Shown one piece after another: positions 1-6,800 of a stretch of DNA of 15,069 nucleotides; the stretch's first letter is position 1; every line of letters starts with the position of its first letter. The stretch spans positions 1-15,069 of the forward strand of contig JBOGVU010000064.1 of assembly GCA_050692915.1 (NCBI GenBank). Direction: 5' to 3'. The position numbers and the translations under genes were made by a program. The DNA is from CALAEC01 sp050692915. Lineage in GTDB: Bacteria > Actinomycetota > UBA4738 > CALAEC01. Below the pieces are notes generated by a model. The model was not told the origin of the DNA. It ran no database searches and was given only the letters and a program-made list of their open reading frames with translations.

Positions 1-1044
1 CAGTTCGGGGGCCGGGCGGTCAGCGGCTACGACGCCGTCGACGGCGGCTCGGCGGACGACTGCAACGGCCACGGCACCCACGTTGCCGGGACCGTCGGCA
101 GCACCACGTACGGCGTGGCAAAGAGCGTCCAGCTGGTGGGCGTGCGGGTCCTGAACTGCCAGGGCTCCGGCACCACCTCCGGAGTGATCTCCGGGGTCGA
201 CTGGGTGACCGGGAACCACCTGGCCGGTCAGCCCGCCGTGGCCAACATGAGCCTGGGCGGCGGGGCCAGCACTTCGCTGGACAACGCCGTGAACAACTCG
301 ATCAACGACGGCGTGACGTACGTGGTAGCCGCCGGGAACAGCAATGCCAACGCGTGCAACTCCTCCCCCGCGCGCGTGGCGGCTGCCGTCACCGTGGGGT
401 CGACCACGTCATCGGACGCTCGATCGTCGTTCTCGAACTACGGGACGTGCCTGGACATCTTCGCCCCGGGCTCGAGCATCACCTCGACGTGGCACACCAG
501 CAACACCGCCACGAACACGATCAGCGGCACCTCGATGGCGTCGCCGCACGGGGCCGGGGTGGCCGCCCTGTACCTTCAGGGGAACCCATCCGCCGCGCCG
601 TCGACGGTCCGGAACGCCATCGTGGGCTCGGCCACGCAGGGCGTGCTGAGCGGGGTCGGCAGCGGGTCCCCGAACCTGCTCCTGTACTCGCTGCTGGACA
701 GCGCACCGCCACCGCCTCCGCCGCCGTCGGACTGCACCCTGCCGGAGGCGTACACCGGGACGCTGTCGGGGACCGGCGACTACGACTACCACCCCAACGG
801 GACGTACTACTACTCGGGCGTGTCGGGCACCCACCGCGGATGCCTCCGCGGCCCGACCTCGGGAGCCGACTTCGACCTGTACCTGTACCGATGGAACGGC
901 TTCTACTGGGCCCTAGTAGCGGCCAGCGAGAGCGCCGACTCCTCCGAGGACATCGCCTACAACGGCAGCGCCGGCTACTACCTGTGGGAGGTGTACTCGT
1001 ACAGCGGGAGCGGCAGCTATACGTTCAGGATGCAGCGCCCGTAA
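1..1044 (+). CDS. Secreted subtilisin-like (S8) serine protease with C-terminal PPC-like domain, 5'-truncated
   Basis: The frame is open from base 1, so the gene begins outside the window; 347 residues are visible. It is an extracellular endopeptidase of the proteinase K/aqualysin type. The catalytic His lies in NGHGTHVAGT (window residue 24), the oxyanion Asn in VVAAGNSNA (residue 113) and the nucleophile in SGTSMASPHG (Ser178). The catalytic Asp, prodomain and signal peptide would lie upstream and are not seen. A seven-proline linker at about residues 236-242 leads to a Tyr/Gly/Ser-rich beta domain of about 100 residues. This resembles the bacterial pre-peptidase C-terminal (PPC) domain, often removed on maturation. 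An internal GTG at 115 falls after the catalytic His and cannot be the true start. The gene ends just before a strong stem-loop. Family assignment is secure; the PPC call is by pattern and less sure. Confidence 0.93.
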   Translation, partial: QFGGRAVSGYDAVDGGSADDCNGHGTHVAGTVGSTTYGVAKSVQLVGVRVLNCQGSGTTSGVISGVDWVTGNHLAGQPAVANMSLGGGASTSLDNAVNNSINDGVTYVVAAGNSNANACNSSPARVAAAVTVGSTTSSDARSSFSNYGTCLDIFAPGSSITSTWHTSNTATNTISGTSMASPHGAGVAALYLQGNPSAAPSTVRNAIVGSATQGVLSGVGSGSPNLLLYSLLDSAPPPPPPPSDCTLPEAYTGTLSGTGDYDYHPNGTYYYSGVSGTHRGCLRGPTSGADFDLYLYRWNGFYWALVAASESADSSEDIAYNGSAGYYLWEVYSYSGSGSYTFRMQRP

Positions 1045-1050
1045 CCGTCC

Positions 1051-1083
1051 GAGGGGGCGGCGGTACCCGGCCGCCGCCCCCTC
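1051..1083. terminator. Perfect 13-bp stem-loop between convergent genes
   Basis: GAGGGGGCGGCGG at 1051-1063 pairs perfectly with CCGCCGCCCCCTC at 1071-1083 around a 7-nt loop. It starts 7 bp after the protease stop codon and its right arm overlaps the stop codon of the convergent VOC gene (1082-1084). There is no T tract on either side, which is common for terminators in high-GC actinobacteria. The position and symmetry suggest a bidirectional terminator; activity is inferred. Confidence 0.8.
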
Positions 1084-1494
1084 ACCGGTCCTCATCGATG
1101 GGTTGACTGACCTTCCACTCGAACCCGAACGAATCGAGGAAGAGGAAGACCCGGTCGCCGTAGTCCTCGTCGAAGGCTCGACGAGGACCTCGAGGCCGGC
1201 CTCCCGGGACGAGCTCGTACGCTCCTGCACGTCCTCCACCTGAAGGATCAGCGTCAAGCCGAGTCCGCGCGGACCCGTCCGAACGGCCTCCGCCCGCTCG
1301 GGGCCTCCGTAGTGCGCCTCGTCGAGCGGCCCCGGGAGCAGCTGCGACCCGACCCTGGAGAGAAGGCAGAACGCCAGCCCGCCACGCTCGCTCGGGATCG
1401 TGATCTCCTCGAGGAAGTCGAGCCGCTGATAGAACCTGCTGGCCTTGGCGACATCATCCACGGCGAGCGCGACACTCATCGAAGGCAACGTCAT
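1082..1494 (-). pseudogene. VOC-family (glyoxalase/bleomycin-resistance fold) protein gene with a single frameshift
   Basis: The start is the ATG at 1494, with GGAG 7 nt upstream on the minus strand. Translation gives a VOC beta-alpha-beta-beta-beta start (MSVALAVDDVAKASRFYQRL) and a second half-module through ILQVEDVQERT to LEVLVEPS (residue 108, ending at 1171). In that frame the remainder is Ser/Arg-rich nonsense that runs into the neighbouring region. Shifting frame at about 1169-1174 gives DYGDRVFLFLDSFGFEWKV and a stop at 1082-1084. This is a typical VOC ending, including the Glu position of the last strand. The locus spans 413 bases, one short of 138 codons, so one lost base explains everything. 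VOC proteins include dioxygenases, isomerases and resistance proteins; substrate is unknown here. It may be a genuine inactivation or a one-base assembly error. Confidence 0.82.
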
Positions 1495-1550
1495 CGTTAC
1501 TCCAGGCGCACCCGCGGATTCATACGATCCGACCCTACAGGGGCCCCGGA

Positions 1551-1585
1551 TTGGCGCGGCCTTACGAAGCGGTACGATTCGGGCG
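1551..1585 (+). promoter_or_regulatory. Candidate leaderless promoter of the hpa operon
   Basis: TTGGCG at 1551-1556 and TACGAT (TAnnnT) at 1573-1578 are 16 bp apart. The -10 box ends 7 nt before the ATG at 1586, placing the predicted transcription start at or next to the start codon. No Shine-Dalgarno-like sequence is visible upstream of that ATG, which fits leaderless translation, common in actinobacteria. Assigned from sequence pattern only. Confidence 0.5.
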
Positions 1586-2149
1586 ATGGCGACCACGAGC
1601 GACGAGACCGGGCCCACCCTGGGGACCACGCTCGACCTGGGGCGATTCCGGGGGGCGCTGGCGAGGTTCGCCACCGGCGTCACCGTGGTCGGACACCGGG
1701 CCGATGATGACTCACCCAGGGGGATCACGGTCAACGCGTTCTCCGCCGTCTCCCTCGACCCCCCGCTGGTGCTGGTAGCTATCGCCCGCCGGGCCCGCAG
1801 CCACGACCTCCTCCGCGGCAAGCCGTTCTCGGTGAACGTGCTCAAGGTCGAGCAGGAGCCGCTGGCCCGCCACTTCGCTGGCGAACCCCAGGACGTGGAG
1901 ATCCGGTGGGTCAAGGGGGTGGTGGCGCCGCGCCTGGCCGAGCCGCTGGCCTGGCTGGAGTGCGAGCCGTGGGCCGACCACGACGGGGGCGACCACACGC
2001 TGTTCGTGGGCAGGGTGGTCGACTTCCTGTTCGGGGACGCCGACGCCCTGGGCTTCTACCAGAGCCGGTTCGTGCCGGTGGCCCGGCCGGTCCCCTCGCA
2101 GCCACCGGTGCCGTACGACCCGTTCGAGCTCCCGTACGATGCGCCCTGA
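1586..2149 (+). CDS. hpaC: Flavin reductase-like FMN/FAD-binding protein, likely reductase partner of the 4-HPA hydroxylase (HpaC-type)
   Basis: The 187-residue product belongs to the flavin reductase-like split-barrel family. These enzymes use NAD(P)H to make reduced flavin that diffuses to a two-component monooxygenase. Family landmarks are FATGVTVVGH (about 28-37), the flavin-binding stretch GITVNAFSAVSLDPPLVLV (47-65), FSVNVL (81-86) and GDHTLFVGRV (135-144, usually DHTIFIGEV). The frame stays open upstream to 1445, but the homologous region begins after the ATG at 1586, which sits 7 nt behind a TACGAT box. The stop overlaps or nearly touches the aldolase start, and an HpaB-type oxygenase lies in the same operon, making it the natural electron-donor partner. 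Family is secure; the partner assignment rests on context. Confidence 0.87.
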   Translation: MATTSDETGPTLGTTLDLGRFRGALARFATGVTVVGHRADDDSPRGITVNAFSAVSLDPPLVLVAIARRARSHDLLRGKPFSVNVLKVEQEPLARHFAGEPQDVEIRWVKGVVAPRLAEPLAWLECEPWADHDGGDHTLFVGRVVDFLFGDADALGFYQSRFVPVARPVPSQPPVPYDPFELPYDAP

Positions 2150-3050
2150 GATGGCGAACGATCGGCTGCGTGGCTCGATCGTCCCGATGATCACTCCGTT
2201 CACGGTGGGCGGCCAGGTCGACGACGGCGCCCTCCGGGACCTGATCGACCGGGCCATCGAGGCGGGCAGCCACGGGATCTCGGTGACCGGGACCACCGGC
2301 GAGCCGAGCGCGCTCACGCTGGAGGAGCGCGAGCACGTCATGGAGGTGGCGGCCAAGGCCGTCGACGGCCGGGTCCCGTTCGTCCCCGGCACCGGCACCA
2401 ACAACCTCGAGGAGACCGTCCGCCTGACCCGGGCCGCCGAGGGCCTCGGGGCCGACGCGGCGCTGGTGATCGTCCCCTACTACTCGAGGCCCTCGCAGGA
2501 AGGCCTGTACCGGTACTTCGCGGCCGTGGCCGACGCCGCCGAGATCACCCTCCTGATCTACAACATCCCCGGGCGGACCGCGGTGAACATGGAGCCGGCC
2601 ACCATGGCCCGCCTCCGCCGCGACCGCCCGCACATCGTCGGCGTCAAGGAGTCGAACACGGATTTCGAGCACGTCTCGAAGGTCCTGTACGAATGCGAGC
2701 GAGACTTCCTGGTGTTCTCCGGCATCGAGCTGCTCTGCTACCCGATGCTGGCTATCGGCGGGGCCGGCCACGTCAGCGCCACGGCGAACGTCCTCCCCGC
2801 CGAGGTGGCCCGGCTCTACGACCTAGTGGCCGAGGGCAAGTGGGACGACGCCCTCGACCTCCACTACCACCTGCTCCCCCTGAACGAGGCGCTGTTCCTG
2901 GAGACCAACCCCGGGCCGCTGAAGTGGGTGCTGGGGCGGCTGGGCATCGCCCCGCCCCACCTCAGACCCCCGCTGGCCGAGCCTGGGCCGGAGACCCAAC
3001 GCCGGCTCGAGGAGGCTCTGGCGCGCTACGGGCTCGGAGGGGCCTCGTGA
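2139..3050 (+). CDS. DapA/DHDPS-family class I aldolase, probably 2,4-dihydroxyhept-2-ene-1,7-dioate (HHED) aldolase
   Basis: This 303-residue TIM-barrel protein has the hallmarks of the dihydrodipicolinate synthase/N-acetylneuraminate lyase family: GTTGEPSAL (51-59), PYYSRPSQEGLY (113-124), YNIPGRT with Tyr141 as catalytic Tyr, and Schiff-base Lys170 in VGVKESN. Inside an hpa operon this family is known to replace the class II HpaI aldolase (the subgroup modelled as HpaI-NOT-DHDPS). It would cleave the HHED intermediate to pyruvate and succinic semialdehyde. True lysine-pathway DapA is less likely from context but cannot be excluded by motif. The ATG at 2139 overlaps the reductase gene by 11 nt and has GAG upstream. 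A second ATG at 2151, 1 nt after the previous stop, is an equally possible start. The stop overlaps the next gene's GTG (GTGA). Confidence 0.85.
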   Translation: MRPEMANDRLRGSIVPMITPFTVGGQVDDGALRDLIDRAIEAGSHGISVTGTTGEPSALTLEEREHVMEVAAKAVDGRVPFVPGTGTNNLEETVRLTRAAEGLGADAALVIVPYYSRPSQEGLYRYFAAVADAAEITLLIYNIPGRTAVNMEPATMARLRRDRPHIVGVKESNTDFEHVSKVLYECERDFLVFSGIELLCYPMLAIGGAGHVSATANVLPAEVARLYDLVAEGKWDDALDLHYHLLPLNEALFLETNPGPLKWVLGRLGIAPPHLRPPLAEPGPETQRRLEEALARYGLGGAS

Positions 3051-3799
3051 GGCTGGCCCGGTTCCTTGCGGACGGGCGGGAGCACCGCGGGTCGCCGGCC
3101 GACGACCCCGGCGTCCTCCTCGGCGAGGACGGCGGCCGGCACCTCGAGGCCGACGTGACGTTCCTCCCTCCGATCCGGCCCCACACGGTCCTGGCCCTGG
3201 CCCTGAACTACGCCGAGCACGCCGAGGAGTTCGACATGGCCGCCCCGGAGGCCCCGGCGCTGTTCCTCAAGCCGCCGAACACGTGGATCGGCCATCGGGA
3301 GCCGGTCGTGTACCCGAGGGGCGCCGAGTACGTGCACTACGAGGTGGAGCTGGCCGTGGTGATCGGGCGCCGGGCCCGACGCGTGCCGGCCGGGGACGCA
3401 ATGGAGGTCGTCAAGGGCTACACGATCGCCAACGACCTGGTGGTCCGGGACTTCGTGGGCGACTTCTACCGCCCCCCCGTGAAGGCCAAGGGGTGGGACA
3501 CGTTCTGCCCGCTGGGCCCGTGGCTGATTACCGCCGACGAGGTCCTCGACCCTCACGACCTCGAGCTCCGGGCGTTCGTGAACGGCGAGCTCCGGCAGAA
3601 GGGCCACACCGGTGCGATGATCCGCCCGATCCCCGAGCTGATCGAACACATCAGCGAGTTCATGACGCTGGAGGAGGACGACGTCATCCTCACCGGCACG
3701 CCGAAGGGGGTCTCCCCGGTGCGCCCCGGCGACGTGATGCGGCTGGAGATCGACGGGCTGGGCGCGCTGGAAAACCCTGTGGTGGAGGACGAGTCATGA
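3047..3799 (+). CDS. hpaG: Fumarylacetoacetate hydrolase-family protein, HpaG-type OPET decarboxylase/isomerase
   Basis: The GTG at 3047 overlaps the preceding TGA (GTGA) and is preceded by GGAGG at 3036-3040, which fixes the start even though the frame is open further upstream. The 250-residue product is a single FAH domain. It has ALALNYAEHAEEF near 50-62, metal-binding YEVELAVVIG (Glu99, Glu101), GYTIANDLVVRDF (Asp130), KAKGWDTFCPLGPW (147-159) and the terminal TGTPKGVSPVRPGD signature (216-229). In homoprotocatechuate degradation, FAH proteins isomerise CHM and decarboxylate OPET. In E. coli HpaG two FAH modules are fused (about 430 residues), while Gram-positives often have separate subunits. 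Only one module is present here, so which step or steps it performs is uncertain. Confidence 0.85.
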   Translation: MRLARFLADGREHRGSPADDPGVLLGEDGGRHLEADVTFLPPIRPHTVLALALNYAEHAEEFDMAAPEAPALFLKPPNTWIGHREPVVYPRGAEYVHYEVELAVVIGRRARRVPAGDAMEVVKGYTIANDLVVRDFVGDFYRPPVKAKGWDTFCPLGPWLITADEVLDPHDLELRAFVNGELRQKGHTGAMIRPIPELIEHISEFMTLEEDDVILTGTPKGVSPVRPGDVMRLEIDGLGALENPVVEDES

Positions 3800-5292
3800 C
3801 CGGGCGAATGGCCCCGCCGGGCTCCGTGAAGCCGCCCCTCCACTACATCGGCGGCGAGTTCCGGTCCGGCCACGAGGGCCGAACCTTCCCCACTCTGAAC
3901 CCGTCCACGAACGAGCCCATCACCGACGTGGCCGAGGGGACCGAGGCCGACGTCGACGCCGCGGTGGCGGCGGCCCGGCGGGCCTTCGAGGACGGCTGGG
4001 GCGCGATGCCGGCCCGGGAGCGGGCCACCTGGATGGAGCGGATCGCCGACGCCATCGAGGAGCACGGCGAGGAGCTGGTGGCCCTGGAGGTCCTCGACGT
4101 CGGCCTGCCGGTGACCCAGGCCAGCGCCCAGACCGTCCGGGCCGCCGACAACTTCCGGTTCTTCGCCCGGGAGATCACCCAGGAGTCCACGGAGGCGTAC
4201 CGGGTCGGCGACGAGTTCCTCAACTACGTGATCCGCAAGCCCGTCGGCGTGGCCGGGCTCATCACGCCGTGGAACACTCCGTTCATGCTGGAGACCTGGA
4301 AGGTGGCTCCCTGCCTGGCAACCGGGAACACCGCGGTGCTGAAGCCCGCGGAGTGGTCCCCGCTCACCGCCCACAAGCTCGCGGAGATCCTGGCCGAGAT
4401 CGACCTCCCTCCCGGCGTGCTCAACGTGGTCAGCGGCATCGGCGAGGTTGCAGGGGCCGCCCTGGTCCGCCACCCCGACGTCCGGCTGATCTCCTTCACC
4501 GGCGAGACCTCCACCGGCCGGGAGATCATGCGGAACGGCGCCGACACAGTGAAGCGGTACTCGTTCGAGCTCGGCGGGAAGTCGCCGGTGGTGGTGTTCG
4601 AGGACGCCGACCTCGAAAGGGCCCTGGACGGCGCCATCTTCGGGGTGTTCACCCTGAACGGGGAGCGGTGCACGGCGGGCTCACGGATCCTGGTCCAGGA
4701 GCCGGCGTACGGCCGGTTCGTCGACGCCCTCGGTGAGCGCGCCGCCCGCATCCGGGTGGGCGACCCGTTCGATCCCGCCACCGAGCTGGGGCCGCTGATC
4801 CGCCCCGAGCACTGGGACCGGGTCGCCGGGTACGTCCACGTGGGGAGCGAGGAGGGCGCCCGCTTGGTCGTCGGGGGGCGGCGTCCCGAGCGCTTCCCCG
4901 ACGGCAACTTCCTGGAGGCCACGGTGTTCGCCGACGTGACGCCCGAGATGCGGATCTTCCAGGAGGAGATCTTCGGCCCGGTGGTGGTGGTCACCCCGTT
5001 CCGGGACGAGGATGAGGCCGTCCGGCTGGGGAACGGCGTGCGGTACGGGCTCACCGGGTACGTGTGGACCGGGGACGTCAAGCGGGGGCACCGGGTGGCC
5101 CAGGCGCTGGAGGCCGGCATGGTGTGGATCAACTCGCAGAACGTGCGAGACCTGCGGATCCCGTTCGGCGGGGTGAAGGACTCGGGCGTCGGGCGCGAGG
5201 GCGGACGGTACAGCCTCGACTTCTACAGCGACACAGAGACGATCCACGTGGCGCTCGGCGAACACCACATCCCGCGGCTGGGCGCGGACTGA
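3796..5292 (+). CDS. hpaE: Aldehyde dehydrogenase, probable 5-carboxymethyl-2-hydroxymuconate semialdehyde dehydrogenase
   Basis: The 498-residue product is a full-length NAD(P)-dependent aldehyde dehydrogenase. Visible landmarks are the cofactor and oxyanion motif ITPWNTPF (Asn160), VLKPAEWSP (Lys183), the FTGETSTG turn (234-241), the base Glu258 in FELGGKSP, the nucleophile Cys292 in GERCTAGSR, EEIFGPV (390-396) and PFGGVKDSGVGREGG (456-470). In this operon it fits HpaE, which oxidises the ring-cleavage product of homoprotocatechuate to 5-carboxymethyl-2-hydroxymuconate. The ATG overlaps the previous stop (ATGA), with GGAGG at 3784-3788 inside the upstream gene, indicating translational coupling. 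An in-frame ATG at 3808 is a weaker alternative. The ALDH family is certain; the specific substrate rests on neighbours. Confidence 0.9.
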   Translation: MTGRMAPPGSVKPPLHYIGGEFRSGHEGRTFPTLNPSTNEPITDVAEGTEADVDAAVAAARRAFEDGWGAMPARERATWMERIADAIEEHGEELVALEVLDVGLPVTQASAQTVRAADNFRFFAREITQESTEAYRVGDEFLNYVIRKPVGVAGLITPWNTPFMLETWKVAPCLATGNTAVLKPAEWSPLTAHKLAEILAEIDLPPGVLNVVSGIGEVAGAALVRHPDVRLISFTGETSTGREIMRNGADTVKRYSFELGGKSPVVVFEDADLERALDGAIFGVFTLNGERCTAGSRILVQEPAYGRFVDALGERAARIRVGDPFDPATELGPLIRPEHWDRVAGYVHVGSEEGARLVVGGRRPERFPDGNFLEATVFADVTPEMRIFQEEIFGPVVVVTPFRDEDEAVRLGNGVRYGLTGYVWTGDVKRGHRVAQALEAGMVWINSQNVRDLRIPFGGVKDSGVGREGGRYSLDFYSDTETIHVALGEHHIPRLGAD

Positions 5293-5308
5293 CATCGAGG
5301 AGGACAGG

Positions 5309-6784
5309 GTGGGTGCCAGGAGAGGAGCCGACTACATCGAGGCGCTGAACGCCTCGGAGAGGGACATCAGGATCCACGGCGAGCGGGTCACCACGAAGCT
5401 CGCCGAGCATCCGGCGTTTCGGAACGTCGTGCGGGCGTACGCGGCGCTGTACGACCTCCAGCACGATCCGGAGCTGAAGGACGTGCTCACGTACAAGTCG
5501 CCGACCTCCGGTGAGCCGGTGGGCACCTCCTTCCTCCAGCCGGAGACGCTCGACGACCTCGACAGGCGGGGCCGGATGATGAAGACGTGGGCCGACCGGT
5601 CGTTCGGCAACCTCGGACGGACCGGCGACTACCTGAACAGCGCCGTCATGGCCATGGCCTCGGCCGCCGACTGGTTCGGCCAGGTCGACCCGCGGTTCGC
5701 CGACAACGTCAGGAGCTACTGCGAGCACGTGCGCGAGCACGACCTGCTCCTCACCCACACGCTGATCAACCCGCAGGCGAACCGGGCCGCCGGGCCCGGG
5801 AGCCAGGCCGACCCCTTCCAGGCCGCGGCCATCGCCGAGGAGCGGGACGACGGCGTGGTGATCCGGGGGGCCCGGATGCTGGCCACGATCGGCCCGATCG
5901 CGGACGAGATCATCGTGTTCCCCTCGACCGTGCTCCAGGCCCGGCCCGAGGACGAGCCGTACGCCTACGCCTTCGCCATCCCCTGCGACACCCCGGGGCT
6001 GCGGTTCCTGTGCCGCGAGTCGCTGGACCAGGGGCGAAGCCATTTCGACCATCCGCTGGGGTCTCGGTTCGACGAGATGGACGCGGTGGCCATCTTCGAC
6101 GACGTCCTGGTGCCGTTCGAGCGGTGCTTCATGCTCCGTCACCCCGAGCTGCTGACCAGGGGCCGGATGTACACGGAGACCGGGGCGCTCACCCACATGA
6201 CCCACCAGGTGGTGACCCGCGATCTGGCCAAGGTGGAGTTCGTCCTGGGGCTGATCTCGCTGATCGGAGAGTCGATCGGGATCGAGGGCTTCGAGCACGT
6301 CCAGAACAAGCTGACCGAAGTGATCATGGCCCGGGAGCTGATGGCGTCCTCACTCCGGGCCGCCGAGGCCGACGCGGCCCCGAACGACTGGGGGATCATG
6401 TCGCCGGCGTGGTGGCCGCTGAACGTGGCCCGGAACTGGTTCCCTCGGACCTACCCGCGGCTCCGGGAGATCACCTGGCAGCTGGCCGCCAGCGGGCTGT
6501 TCGGCCTCCCCACCGAGGCCGACGCCACCGGGGAGAGCCGCCAGGACGTGGACCGGTACCTTCAGTCCGCCACCCAGGACGGCGTCGATCGCGTGAAGCT
6601 GTTCCGCCTGGCCTGGGACGCCACGGTCTCGGCGTTCGGCGGCCGGCAGGAGGTGTACGAGTTCTTCTTCTTCGGCGACCCGGTGCGGATGGCCCAGGCG
6701 GTGGTGGGGTCGTACGACCGGTCGCCGTACACGGAACGGGTCCGGGCCTTCCTCGACGAGGACGGCCCCATCGCGACCCGCTGA
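5309..6784 (+). CDS. hpaB: 4-hydroxyphenylacetate 3-monooxygenase, FAD-dependent oxygenase component
   Basis: The 491-residue product matches the HpaB/PvcC acyl-CoA-dehydrogenase-fold hydroxylases and is close in length to known members (about 480-520). It uses reduced flavin from a partner such as the upstream HpaC to hydroxylate 4-hydroxyphenylacetate to homoprotocatechuate. The stretch GRTGDYLNS (103-111) holds the Arg/Tyr pair that contacts substrate in characterised HpaB (here Arg104, Tyr108). LLLTHTLINPQANR (146-159) carries a likely active-site His150. ARMLATIGPIADEI, FEHVQNKL and the near-terminal EFFFFGDP are also typical. The start is the GTG at 5309 with GAGGAGG at 5297-5303, 16 bp after hpaE. 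Related enzymes act on other phenols, but the neighbouring HpaD and HpaE favour 4-HPA. Confidence 0.92.
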   Translation: MGARRGADYIEALNASERDIRIHGERVTTKLAEHPAFRNVVRAYAALYDLQHDPELKDVLTYKSPTSGEPVGTSFLQPETLDDLDRRGRMMKTWADRSFGNLGRTGDYLNSAVMAMASAADWFGQVDPRFADNVRSYCEHVREHDLLLTHTLINPQANRAAGPGSQADPFQAAAIAEERDDGVVIRGARMLATIGPIADEIIVFPSTVLQARPEDEPYAYAFAIPCDTPGLRFLCRESLDQGRSHFDHPLGSRFDEMDAVAIFDDVLVPFERCFMLRHPELLTRGRMYTETGALTHMTHQVVTRDLAKVEFVLGLISLIGESIGIEGFEHVQNKLTEVIMARELMASSLRAAEADAAPNDWGIMSPAWWPLNVARNWFPRTYPRLREITWQLAASGLFGLPTEADATGESRQDVDRYLQSATQDGVDRVKLFRLAWDATVSAFGGRQEVYEFFFFGDPVRMAQAVVGSYDRSPYTERVRAFLDEDGPIATR

Positions 6785-6800
6785 GCGAGGAGGCGAAGCG

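Noticed and set aside
703..729. Short CCG/CCA repeat tract
   Set aside because: It encodes the proline linker between the protease and PPC-like domains; it is not a separate repeat locus.
1540..1547. GGGGCCCC palindrome before hpaC
   Set aside because: Short GC palindromes are expected by chance at this base composition, and it has no matching partner.
913..1998. A 361-codon minus-strand frame containing the VOC protein
   Set aside because: Only residues encoded by about 1171-1494 are VOC-like. The upstream part is antisense to hpaC and the downstream part is the wrong frame after the frameshift.
3283..3795. N-terminal extension of the aldehyde dehydrogenase
   Set aside because: The frame is open upstream but overlaps the FAH gene and reads as Arg/Gly-rich nonsense. 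The ATGA overlap and GGAGG place the start at 3796.
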